A DNA stretch of 64,000 nucleotides from positions 1,054,001-1,118,000 of the forward strand of contig NZ_CP137573.1 of assembly GCF_033343995.1 (NCBI RefSeq), in the 5' to 3' direction. The translations under genes and the position numbers were made by a program. The notes beneath the pieces were generated by a model. The model was given only the letters and a program-made list of their open reading frames with translations. It was not told the origin of the DNA and ran no database searches. Positions 57,863 to 64,000 of this stretch are shown here, piece by piece (position 1 is the first letter of the stretch; each line of letters begins with the position of its first letter). The stretch is from Streptomyces sp. HUAS YS2. GTDB taxonomy: Bacteria > Actinomycetota > Actinomycetes > Streptomycetales > Streptomycetaceae.

Positions 57863-58474
57863 ATGACGCAGACACACGACAGACCCTCCTCGCCGTTCGG
57901 GGACTCGCCGACCGAGGGGCCGCTGGGCATGCTCGCCCGCAGTGCCTGGCAGTTCATGCTGTTCGCCGGCATCGCCACGCTGATCATCGGCGTCCTGGTC
58001 CTGGCGTGGCCGGACGAGACGCTGGTCGCCATCGGCGTGCTGTTCGGCCTCTACCTGCTGTTCAGCGGCGTGATGCAGCTGATCGCGGCGTTCGGCACGC
58101 ACACGACCACCGCGCTGCGGGTGATGGCCTTCATCAGCGGCGCGCTATCGATCCTGCTGGGCCTGTTCTGCTTCCGCGGCGCGACGCAGTCGATCTTCCT
58201 GCTCGCGCTGTGGATCGGCATCGGCTGGCTGTTCCGCGGGATCATGGAGACCGTAGCGGCGATCTCCGACCCGGCGATGCCGGCCCGGGGCTGGCACATC
58301 TTCCTCGGCGTCGTCACCTTCCTGGCCGGCGTCGTGCTGATCGCCTCGCCACTGGAGTCCCTGTCCGTGCTCACCGTGCTCGGCGGCTGTTGGGCACTGG
58401 TGGTCGGCGTGGTGGAGATCGTCACCGCGCTCATGATCCGGTCCGGCGCGAAGGACCTGCCGACCGGCACCTGA
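57863..58474 (+). CDS. HdeD-family membrane protein
   Basis: HdeD/DUF308 protein of 203 residues with six membrane helices in three pairs, after a 30-residue soluble N-terminus. The repeated pattern is clear: IATLIIGVLVLAWPDETLVA, LFGLYLLFSGVMQLIAAFGT, AFISGALSILLGLFCFRGAT, LWIGIGWLFRGIMETVAAIS, VTFLAGVVLIASPLESLSVL. HdeD aids acid resistance in E. coli; the role in actinomycetes is unknown. Starts 7 bases after the dipeptidase stop. Confidence 0.88.
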   Translation: MTQTHDRPSSPFGDSPTEGPLGMLARSAWQFMLFAGIATLIIGVLVLAWPDETLVAIGVLFGLYLLFSGVMQLIAAFGTHTTTALRVMAFISGALSILLGLFCFRGATQSIFLLALWIGIGWLFRGIMETVAAISDPAMPARGWHIFLGVVTFLAGVVLIASPLESLSVLTVLGGCWALVVGVVEIVTALMIRSGAKDLPTGT

Positions 58475-58487
58475 CCCGCCGTCCGCC

Positions 58488-59003
58488 TCACCGGAGGTCG
58501 GGGCCCACCGCCTCGACCTCCAGGAAGCGTCTCTTCCGCGGCCCCCGGTACAGCAGCGCCTCCCAGCCGAGCCGGCCGAGCACCGGCACGCAGGCGCCCA
58601 GCGCCTGCTCCTCCTCGTGGGCCGCGCCGCTGCCCGGCGCGCCCACCCACTCCACGACGACCGCCCCCGGACGGTCCCCTGCGGTCACCCGGTAGCCGGT
58701 GGCCGAACTCCCCCAGCCTTCGGCCGGGGGGACCCCCATCTCGCTTCGCTCGCCCGTCGCGGCGTCCACCGCCGAGGGCACGATCCCGGCGGCCTCCAGG
58801 GCGAGCGCGACGGCCCGGACCGGCTGTCTGCGCTCCCACTCGGCGGGGAGCGCCAGGGGATCGCCGCCCCGGTCGTTCGTCGCCCGCCGGATCTGCAGCA
58901 GCCCGTCGAAGGCCGCCCGTACGTCGCGGGAGCGCTGTTCGGCGTCCCCGCCACCGGGACGGGGCCCGTCGCCGGTGGCCGCCTCGAACGCCCCGGCGGT
59001 CAC
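58488..59003 (-). CDS. Hypothetical protein translationally coupled to WGR-propeller gene
   Basis: Unrecognised 171-residue soluble protein, start GTG at 59003 overlapping the preceding gene's stop by four bases (GTGA). Apparent alpha/beta composition: RDVRAAFDGLLQIRRATNDR, VRAVALALEAAGIVPSAVDA, GAVVVEWVGAPGSG and LGRLGWEALLYRGPRKRRFL. The short segment PAEGWGSSATGYRV echoes low-complexity sequence seen near gene ends. Tight coupling to the WGR protein implies a shared function, which cannot be named. Confidence 0.65.
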   Translation of the reverse strand: MTAGAFEAATGDGPRPGGGDAEQRSRDVRAAFDGLLQIRRATNDRGGDPLALPAEWERRQPVRAVALALEAAGIVPSAVDAATGERSEMGVPPAEGWGSSATGYRVTAGDRPGAVVVEWVGAPGSGAAHEEEQALGACVPVLGRLGWEALLYRGPRKRRFLEVEAVGPDLR

Positions 59004-60436
59004 TGCAGCCGCCGGATGTCGCCGCGCACCCGGTAGAAGCCGCCGGCCGCCGCGTGCAGCGCGTCCACCGCGTACCGGGTCCCCGGCTCGCGGATCGCCC
59101 GCGGGAACTGGACGTTCCACGACGGCTCGTAGCCGTCGGAGACCACCCGCACCCGGACCCGTCCGCTCTCCTGCACGCACTCGACGACCACCGAGCCCGC
59201 CGGGGCCGCGGCCACGCTGACCACGGCCTCCGTCGTCGTCGCCGGCTCGTACGTCGGCAGCGCCGCCGCGAGCTTGACGTCCCGCGCCTCCGGGACGGTG
59301 CCCTCCTGGGCGGCGGCGATCGCCGCCTCGCTCGCGTCGACGCAGGCCAGCGAGCCGTCGGTGGTCACCAGGTAGAGCCGCTCGTCGCGGTACTGCATGG
59401 AGAGCGCCGAGCCGCCCCCGGTGCCGAGCTTCCACAGCCGGGTGCCGTCCGCGTCGAAGCAGTACACCGAGGAGGCGGCGTCCCCGGCGAAGACGAACCG
59501 GCCTCCGGGCGAGGTGGCGCACGAGTAGACCGCGGAGTCGCAGGCGTACACGGCCTCGACCCGGCCGTCGGCCTTCGCGAGCCGCTGCACCTTGCGGTGC
59601 GCGGTGCCCGCGTACACCGCGGTGTCCTCCTGCCAGCCGAAGAGCACCCCGCCCTGGGTGGGGGTGTGCCACAGCTCGCCGCCGCCGTCGGGCGCGTACG
59701 CCGTCACGCCGCGCTGGTGGCCGTGGTAGACCGCCTTGTCGTCGGCGCGGACCATCCAGGCGTGCTCGCCCTCGCTGCGGCGGGCCCACTGGTGCTCGTC
59801 CTCGTGGTCGATGACGGTGAGCCGGCCGGCCCGGTCGGCGACGTTCAGCACGCCCTCGTGGATGTCCAGCCAGAAGATGTCGACGTCGGCGGCGATGTCG
59901 TACGCGGCGAACGGCAGCTTCGAGGACAGGTCGTAGACCTTGCCGTCGTCGCAGCCGGCGTAGATCCAGAAGTCGTCGGCGACCAGGCACTTCACCCCGT
60001 CGGGCAGATTGAACCGGGCCCGGACCTCGCCGCCGTGGCTGAGCGTGTACACGTCCCCGGACTGGTTGCCGACCCAGCAGTGGTCGTCGTCGACGTGGAT
60101 GCCGAAGGCCGACGAGCCGGTCCGGAACCGCCAGAGGACCGGCGCGACCGCGCGGGCGGTGGAGGGCGCCGAGACGACCTGGCGGCGGGTCACGGACCGG
60201 GCGGCCCGCTGCCCCTGCACCGCGGGTGCGTATCCCTTGCGGACCTTCTCCCCTATCTTCTTCGCCGCCGCGGCGCGCGCCTTCTCCTCGGTGGCGAAGG
60301 AGGACACCTGCGTCTGGCCGGCCGCGCCGATCCGTCCGTAACGGACCGACACCGTGGTGCCGTCCACCACCACTTCGTAGAACTTGTGCGCGCCGCCGTC
60401 GTCCTGCGACAGCTCGAGATAGGTCTTCGTCGTCAT
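59000..60436 (-). CDS. WGR-domain protein with beta-propeller
   Basis: The 478-residue protein has an N-terminal WGR domain (about 1-70: YLELSQDDGGAHKFYEVVVD, VSVRYGRIGAAGQTQVSSFA, KARAAAAKKIGEKVRKGYAP; the motif W is Y here), known in PARPs and MolR-like proteins as a nucleic-acid or protein-binding module. A seven-bladed-type PQQ/WD-like propeller follows (about 105-400, e.g. GIHVDDDHCWVGNQSGDVYT, IYAGCDDGKVYDLSSKLPFA, VYCFDADGTRLWKLGTGGGS), then a C-terminal beta domain. No catalytic residues seen. There is no clear Shine-Dalgarno before the ATG at 60436, so it may be leaderless. Function unknown; the pairing is unusual. Confidence 0.8.
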   Translation of the reverse strand: MTTKTYLELSQDDGGAHKFYEVVVDGTTVSVRYGRIGAAGQTQVSSFATEEKARAAAAKKIGEKVRKGYAPAVQGQRAARSVTRRQVVSAPSTARAVAPVLWRFRTGSSAFGIHVDDDHCWVGNQSGDVYTLSHGGEVRARFNLPDGVKCLVADDFWIYAGCDDGKVYDLSSKLPFAAYDIAADVDIFWLDIHEGVLNVADRAGRLTVIDHEDEHQWARRSEGEHAWMVRADDKAVYHGHQRGVTAYAPDGGGELWHTPTQGGVLFGWQEDTAVYAGTAHRKVQRLAKADGRVEAVYACDSAVYSCATSPGGRFVFAGDAASSVYCFDADGTRLWKLGTGGGSALSMQYRDERLYLVTTDGSLACVDASEAAIAAAQEGTVPEARDVKLAAALPTYEPATTTEAVVSVAAAPAGSVVVECVQESGRVRVRVVSDGYEPSWNVQFPRAIREPGTRYAVDALHAAAGGFYRVRGDIRRLQ

Positions 60437-60487
60437 GGGGAAAACGGTAGGACCCCGCACTGACAACGCGAGCCGGCCCCGCGCCGG

Positions 60488-62038
60488 TCAGCGCTGGCTG
60501 CGCCCGCTGGTGACGGCGTAGTACTGCAGGTCCTGCCTGGCGACCCGGTCCCGCACCGGGTACCGCGAGGTGACCGAGGTCGTCGTCGTCCCGTCCCGTA
60601 CGACGCGCGCGCCGCTCGTTCCGGTGCGCAGCGGCAGCAGCCGCGCGGACACCCCGGCCGGCGCCGGCCCGCCTGCCCGCTCGTCGCCGGTCCAGGTCTC
60701 CAGGGTCGCCGGGCCGGTCAGGAAGGCGAGCACCTCGACGGTGTCCCGGGGGGCGGCCGAGCCGTCCCGAGGCTCTGTCAGGAGGCTCTGGGTGCCGGTC
60801 GGCGGGCGGGCGGCGGCGAACTGGACGCGGGAGGTGAGGTAGAGCGTGTCCCGTTCGATCCTGGGCCAGCTGCCGGTCTTGAAGCGCGTCAGGTAGTACG
60901 ACGTGAGGTCGAGGTAGGCGTAGCCGTTGTGCTGGGACGGCGCGAAGTGGCTGCCCTCCGAGTAGTCGTTCCAGGTGGTGAGCTGCACCCAGTCGGCTCG
61001 GTTGTCGATGGCCTCGCCCCAACTCGCGCGCAGTGTTTCGGTGTTGCCCGCCTCGTCGTAGACGCCCTGGTTGGGCCGGGCGTCCTGGACGGAAACCGGC
61101 TGCATCCAGATCTTGCCGAGCCGATGCGCCCGGCGGGTGGCGTCCTCCGATCCGGACTGGGTGCTGTAACTGCGGCTGCCCCACTCGGAGAAGCCGTGGC
61201 TGATCGGTGCGAACCGCTCGGCGTTCGCGGCGAAGTCGAGGAAGAGCGGGACGAGGGCGGTGCGGATGCCGTGCTCGCGCTCCAGCGCCGCCGTCGTGCG
61301 CTGCCACCAGTCGGGGCTCTGCGCCTCGGCCTTGAACGGGGAGACCACCAGGCGTCCGTCGGCCAGCCGGTGGGCCGAGCGGTGCCGGGCGAGCCGGGCG
61401 AGGGCGTCCGCGAGCGCGTCGGGGCTCGTCTCCAGGGAGGTCATGTCGGGCATGAGCACGATCCGGAAGCCGGGGTCCTCGGCGTCGGCGGCGCGCAGCA
61501 GGTTCTCGACGCGCTCCGCGTTGCGTCCGGTCAGCGACAGGATGTCGAGGGTGAACCCGTCGAGTCCGGCGTCCCGTGCGGTGCTGATCTCCTGGCGCAG
61601 ATGGGCGAGTTCCCAGTCGCCGGACTCGCGCGGGGCGGGCAGCGGACGGTCGCGGAGGAGTCCGCCGTACGCGCTGTGTTTGCCCTTCTCACCCTGCGGG
61701 GTCAGGTAGTTGCGGGCATAGTAGTCGCGTTCCGGCGGCTCGTTGTCGAGGGAGAGCGGGTAGGGCGTGAAGTAGTGCGCGAAGACCGGCTTGCCGGAGT
61801 CGCGCAGGACCCGGGTGGACGGCAGGTCGAAGGGCAGGGCGGTGCTGTACTCGGCGGGCCGCTCGGCGGTGGGCCGGTCCGCGCCGCCGGCCGTGCGGAC
61901 CGCGTCGGCCATGCCGCTGCCGACCCAGGCGCCGAGCGCGAGGACACCGAGCACGAGGCCGGGCAGCAGACGGCGCCGGCGCGGCGACCGGTGGGAGGTG
62001 CGGCGCCCCTGCGAGGCGCCGGCGCGGGTGTCCGTCAT
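60488..62038 (-). CDS. Membrane-anchored GH71-like alpha-1,3-glucanase
   Basis: Glycoside hydrolase resembling family 71 (mutanase). The 516-residue protein has an Arg-rich N-terminus and one hydrophobic segment (about 25-45), so it is anchored or secreted. The barrel starts KPVFAHYFTPYPLSLDNEPP, continues DGFTLDILSLTGRNAERVEN, RIVLMPDMTSLE and GRLVVSPFKAEAQSPDWWQR, and includes VQLTTWNDYSEGSHFAPSQH, the family's conserved WNDYxE segment. The C-terminal 130 residues look like a beta-sandwich. An endo-alpha-mannanase-like (GH99) activity is a less likely alternative. ATG at 62038. Next to the LCP protein, it could remodel alpha-glucan in the envelope (inference). Confidence 0.78.
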   Translation of the reverse strand: MTDTRAGASQGRRTSHRSPRRRRLLPGLVLGVLALGAWVGSGMADAVRTAGGADRPTAERPAEYSTALPFDLPSTRVLRDSGKPVFAHYFTPYPLSLDNEPPERDYYARNYLTPQGEKGKHSAYGGLLRDRPLPAPRESGDWELAHLRQEISTARDAGLDGFTLDILSLTGRNAERVENLLRAADAEDPGFRIVLMPDMTSLETSPDALADALARLARHRSAHRLADGRLVVSPFKAEAQSPDWWQRTTAALEREHGIRTALVPLFLDFAANAERFAPISHGFSEWGSRSYSTQSGSEDATRRAHRLGKIWMQPVSVQDARPNQGVYDEAGNTETLRASWGEAIDNRADWVQLTTWNDYSEGSHFAPSQHNGYAYLDLTSYYLTRFKTGSWPRIERDTLYLTSRVQFAAARPPTGTQSLLTEPRDGSAAPRDTVEVLAFLTGPATLETWTGDERAGGPAPAGVSARLLPLRTGTSGARVVRDGTTTTSVTSRYPVRDRVARQDLQYYAVTSGRSQR

Positions 62039-62109
62039 GGCGGTAGTACAACCGATGTCCGGCGCCGGAACAACAACCGTCCGCGGTGCGGCGGATGACC
62101 GGCGCGGGC

Positions 62110-63165
62110 CTAGCGGGTACCGCTTCCGAGCCGGTCGACGGAGTGACCGGCCACGTAGTCGTCCATCGTGTCGTTCCGCATGGCGGTCCACAATTCGGCC
62201 GACTTCTTCCGGTCGACGAGGACCACCGACTGCCCCTTGATCATGTCGGTGCCGGTGACGGGGGCGTTCATGAAGACCATGCGGCCGGGCCGGACCTCGC
62301 GGTTGCTCCACAGCAGGTCGCGCAGGTCGGAGTCGCTGAGCCGGTCGTCGACGCTGACGCTGGCGGTGAGGTCGTCGAGCAGCTCGGTGGCCTTGACCGG
62401 GTTGGTCAGGTTGCGCGGGGTCATCGCCTTGGCCAACACGGCGCGCAGGAAGTTCTGCTGACGGTGCGTCCGGTCGAGGTCGCCGCGGGCGAGGCTCTTG
62501 CGCTCGCGCACGTACCGCAGGCCCTGTTCGCCGTTCATGTGCCGGACCTCGCCGTCGACGGTGAGGTCGACGCCGCCGACCGAGTCGGTGAGGTTCTTGA
62601 AGCCGTCCCAGTCGATGACCGCGAGGTGGTCGATCCGCACGTTGGTGAACCGCTGCACGGTGTCGATGAGCAGCGGCGGACCGCCCCAGGAGAAGGCCGC
62701 GTTGAGCTTGGCGTCGCCGTGTCCGGGGACGGGGACCCAGGAGTCGCGGGGCAGTGAGACGACGTAGGCGTTGGAGTGGTCCGCGGGCAGGTGGACCAGC
62801 ATCATCGTGTCGCTGCGCTGGGCCCCGTACTTCCAGGACGGGGCCTTGGCGTCGCGTCCGGTGGTCGGCAGGTCCGAGCGGCTGTCGACGCCGACGAGCA
62901 GGAAGGTCAGCCCGCCCTTGCCCGGCGCGGGCTGCTTCGCGTCGGGGACCTGGGTCGGGAAGGCGCCCGGGATGCGTTCGACCTTGCCGGTGTAGTGGTC
63001 GACGGCCCACCAGCCGGCCCCGGCGGCCATCAGCACGCCGGCGCCCAGCAGCGCGACCGCGCCGAGGAGCACTCTGCCCGGCCGGACCCGACGGCGCGGC
63101 CGCGGCGTGGCGTCCGCCACATCCGGCGTGTCCTGCGCCGTGTCCGTCGCTTCCCCCTGATGCAC
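62110..63165 (-). CDS. LytR-CpsA-Psr (LCP) cell-wall glycopolymer ligase
   Basis: Membrane enzyme that attaches anionic glycopolymers to peptidoglycan from polyprenyl-pyrophosphate donors. The 351-residue product has one membrane anchor (about 32-55). The LCP domain shows LTFLLVGVDSRSDLPTTGRD, RSDTMMLVHLPADHSNAYVV, SLPRDSWVPVPGHGDAKLNA AFSWGG and RYVRERKSLARGDLDRTHRQ, containing the Asp and Arg residues that bind pyrophosphate and metal. I chose GTG at 63165 because GGGAGGGG lies six bases upstream. It diverges from a polyprenyl glycosylphosphotransferase gene, which would start the polymer this enzyme could attach. Confidence 0.92.
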   Translation of the reverse strand: MHQGEATDTAQDTPDVADATPRPRRRVRPGRVLLGAVALLGAGVLMAAGAGWWAVDHYTGKVERIPGAFPTQVPDAKQPAPGKGGLTFLLVGVDSRSDLPTTGRDAKAPSWKYGAQRSDTMMLVHLPADHSNAYVVSLPRDSWVPVPGHGDAKLNAAFSWGGPPLLIDTVQRFTNVRIDHLAVIDWDGFKNLTDSVGGVDLTVDGEVRHMNGEQGLRYVRERKSLARGDLDRTHRQQNFLRAVLAKAMTPRNLTNPVKATELLDDLTASVSVDDRLSDSDLRDLLWSNREVRPGRMVFMNAPVTGTDMIKGQSVVLVDRKKSAELWTAMRNDTMDDYVAGHSVDRLGSGTR

Positions 63166-63188
63166 TCGAGACCCCTCCCAGCGTGCCG

Positions 63189-63211
63189 GTTCACGTGCGA
63201 AAAGCGTGAAC
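63189..63211. repeat. Inverted repeat in the LCP/glycosyltransferase intergenic region
   Basis: GTTCACG (63189-63195) and CGTGAAC (63205-63211) are exact complements with a 9-base A-rich spacer, 24 bases before the LCP start. Another small palindrome, CTCGT-3-ACGAG, is at 63253-63265. Either could be an operator; no strong promoter pair is evident. Confidence 0.45.
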
Positions 63212-63413
63212 ACGACAGAAGTATCATGCGTTTGACCGCCCCCACACGGGCTCTCGTGTCACGAGATGAACACACCATCACCCTGTCACGTCTTTCGTGT
63301 AAACAGCAGACGAGGTACGTGCGTTTGTCGTACTGTTCCGCGTTGCGACACTTGTTCATCGATCCGGGGGTCGATGGGCGGTACGCGAGAGTCGACACGT
63401 GCCGGGGGGGTAC

Positions 63414-64000
63414 ATGTGGCATGCCCGTACAGCTGAGACCACAGCTGGGGGAAGAACCGGATCGCGGACGTGGACCGTCCATCCGCATCCGCGCGGCAAG
63501 ACCGAGTGGTATCTGCCGTTCGCGCTGACCACGGACGTGGCGGGCGTCGCCCTGCCCACCGCGCTGCTGCTGCACACCGACCACCAGCCGTACGCGACCG
63601 TGTGGGCCGCCGCCGCGGCGGCCGCGTGGGTGTCGGTGCGGGCCCTGCGGCACCGGTACGCCGCCCGCGCGCTCGGGGAGTCGCGCGGCAGCCTCCCGGT
63701 GCTGCACGACTGGCTGATCCTGATCGGCGTGCTCGCCGTGTTGCGTGCGGCGGCCGATCTGCACCACCCGCCACTGCTCTGCCTGGCCGCGCTGCTGCCG
63801 GCCCCCGTACTGACCCTGATCTGCCGCAAACTGACATGGCATCACCTCGTCGCGGCGCGACGCGAGGCGCAGGTCGTCACCCGCGTCCTGGTCCTCGGCG
63901 AGCCCACCGCCGCCGGTGACGTCGCGGAGCACCTGTCGGGGCGTACGGACCATCCGTACGTCGTCGTCGGCGTCGTCGCGATCGGCGAGGGCCCGGCGCC
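63414..64000 (+). CDS. Polyprenyl glycosylphosphotransferase, N-terminal part (runs off window)
   Basis: Incomplete at the right edge; 195 codons are visible from the ATG at 63414, preceded by a run of seven Gs. The product starts MWHARTAETTAGGRTGSRTW, then shows four hydrophobic segments (LPFALTTDVAGVALPTALLL, ATVWAAAAAAAWVSVRAL, DWLILIGVLAVLRAAADL, LLCLAALLPAPVLTLIC) and a Rossmann-like strand VVTRVLVLGEPTAAGDVAEH LSGR with VVVGVVAIGEGPA. This is the layout of WcaJ/CpsE-type enzymes that transfer a sugar-1-phosphate to undecaprenyl phosphate as the first step of exopolysaccharide synthesis. The catalytic domain is beyond the window, so the call rests on the N-terminal pattern. Confidence 0.75.
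   Translation, partial: MWHARTAETTAGGRTGSRTWTVHPHPRGKTEWYLPFALTTDVAGVALPTALLLHTDHQPYATVWAAAAAAAWVSVRALRHRYAARALGESRGSLPVLHDWLILIGVLAVLRAAADLHHPPLLCLAALLPAPVLTLICRKLTWHHLVAARREAQVVTRVLVLGEPTAAGDVAEHLSGRTDHPYVVVGVVAIGEGPA

Overview
The window is a stretch of high-GC actinobacterial chromosome, almost certainly Streptomyces. Evidence for this: GTG starts are common, codons nearly always end in G or C, only one TTA codon was seen inside a coding frame, there is a whiE-type spore pigment cluster, an ABC sugar importer has no ATPase of its own, and SpoIIE-type phosphatases and Tat-exported enzymes are present. I count about 50 real protein genes. I see no rRNA, tRNA, CRISPR array, insertion sequence or prophage.

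Layout. 0-14 kb: an ABC1/UbiB-like membrane protein, a two-TM protein with an apparent leaderless promoter, a DUF4436 protein, a large secreted propeller/FlgD-Ig protein behind a 17-bp terminator, a secreted trypsin-like protease, an SDR gene remnant, the proton-translocating transhydrogenase pntA-pntB, an MBL hydrolase and a membrane SpoIIE phosphatase that carries the TTA codon. 13.9-23.6 kb: a coherent alpha-GalNAc locus. It has a secreted NEW3 protein, a Tat-exported GH109 alpha-N-acetylgalactosaminidase, a class II tagatose/fructose-bisphosphate aldolase, a ROK kinase, a SIS sugar-phosphate isomerase/deaminase, two ABC permeases, a lipoprotein binding protein and a divergent DeoR regulator. 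23.7-28.6 kb: an HhH endonuclease, a universal stress protein, a solitary DnaK paralogue, a frameshifted NmrA-family gene behind a 7-bp tandem repeat, and two small unknowns.

28.7-38.4 kb is the most unusual part. A UTRA regulator, an 8Fe-8S ferredoxin, a TauA-like binding protein with what looks like a NosL-like C-terminal domain, its permease and ATPase, and an AprA/fumarate-reductase-like flavoprotein fused to HEAT repeats form one tight operon. A Tat-exported sulfatase and its formylglycine-generating enzyme follow. I read this as an undescribed uptake/redox system, probably for an organosulfur compound, next to sulfate-ester scavenging. 38.5-48 kb: a secreted beta-helix protein, an O-methyltransferase and the whiE spore-pigment type II PKS cluster (ORF I-VII on the minus strand, hydroxylase ORF VIII divergent). 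The KS-beta start region is duplicated in tandem and the hydroxylase carries a collagen-like Gly/Pro insert.

48.2-64 kb: katG, a multidomain SpoIIE phosphatase/ATPase, a sulfide-oxidation gene set (DoxX, sulfite oxidase, persulfide-dioxygenase/rhodanese), an M20 dipeptidase, an HdeD-like membrane protein, a WGR-domain propeller with a small overlapping partner, a GH71-like glucanase, an LCP cell-wall/glycopolymer ligase and, running off the right edge, a polyprenyl glycosylphosphotransferase. Sulfur chemistry recurs across the right half. Several genes end in strong perfect hairpins, which makes transcription units easy to delimit. Functions are assigned by motif reading alone; no database search was run.
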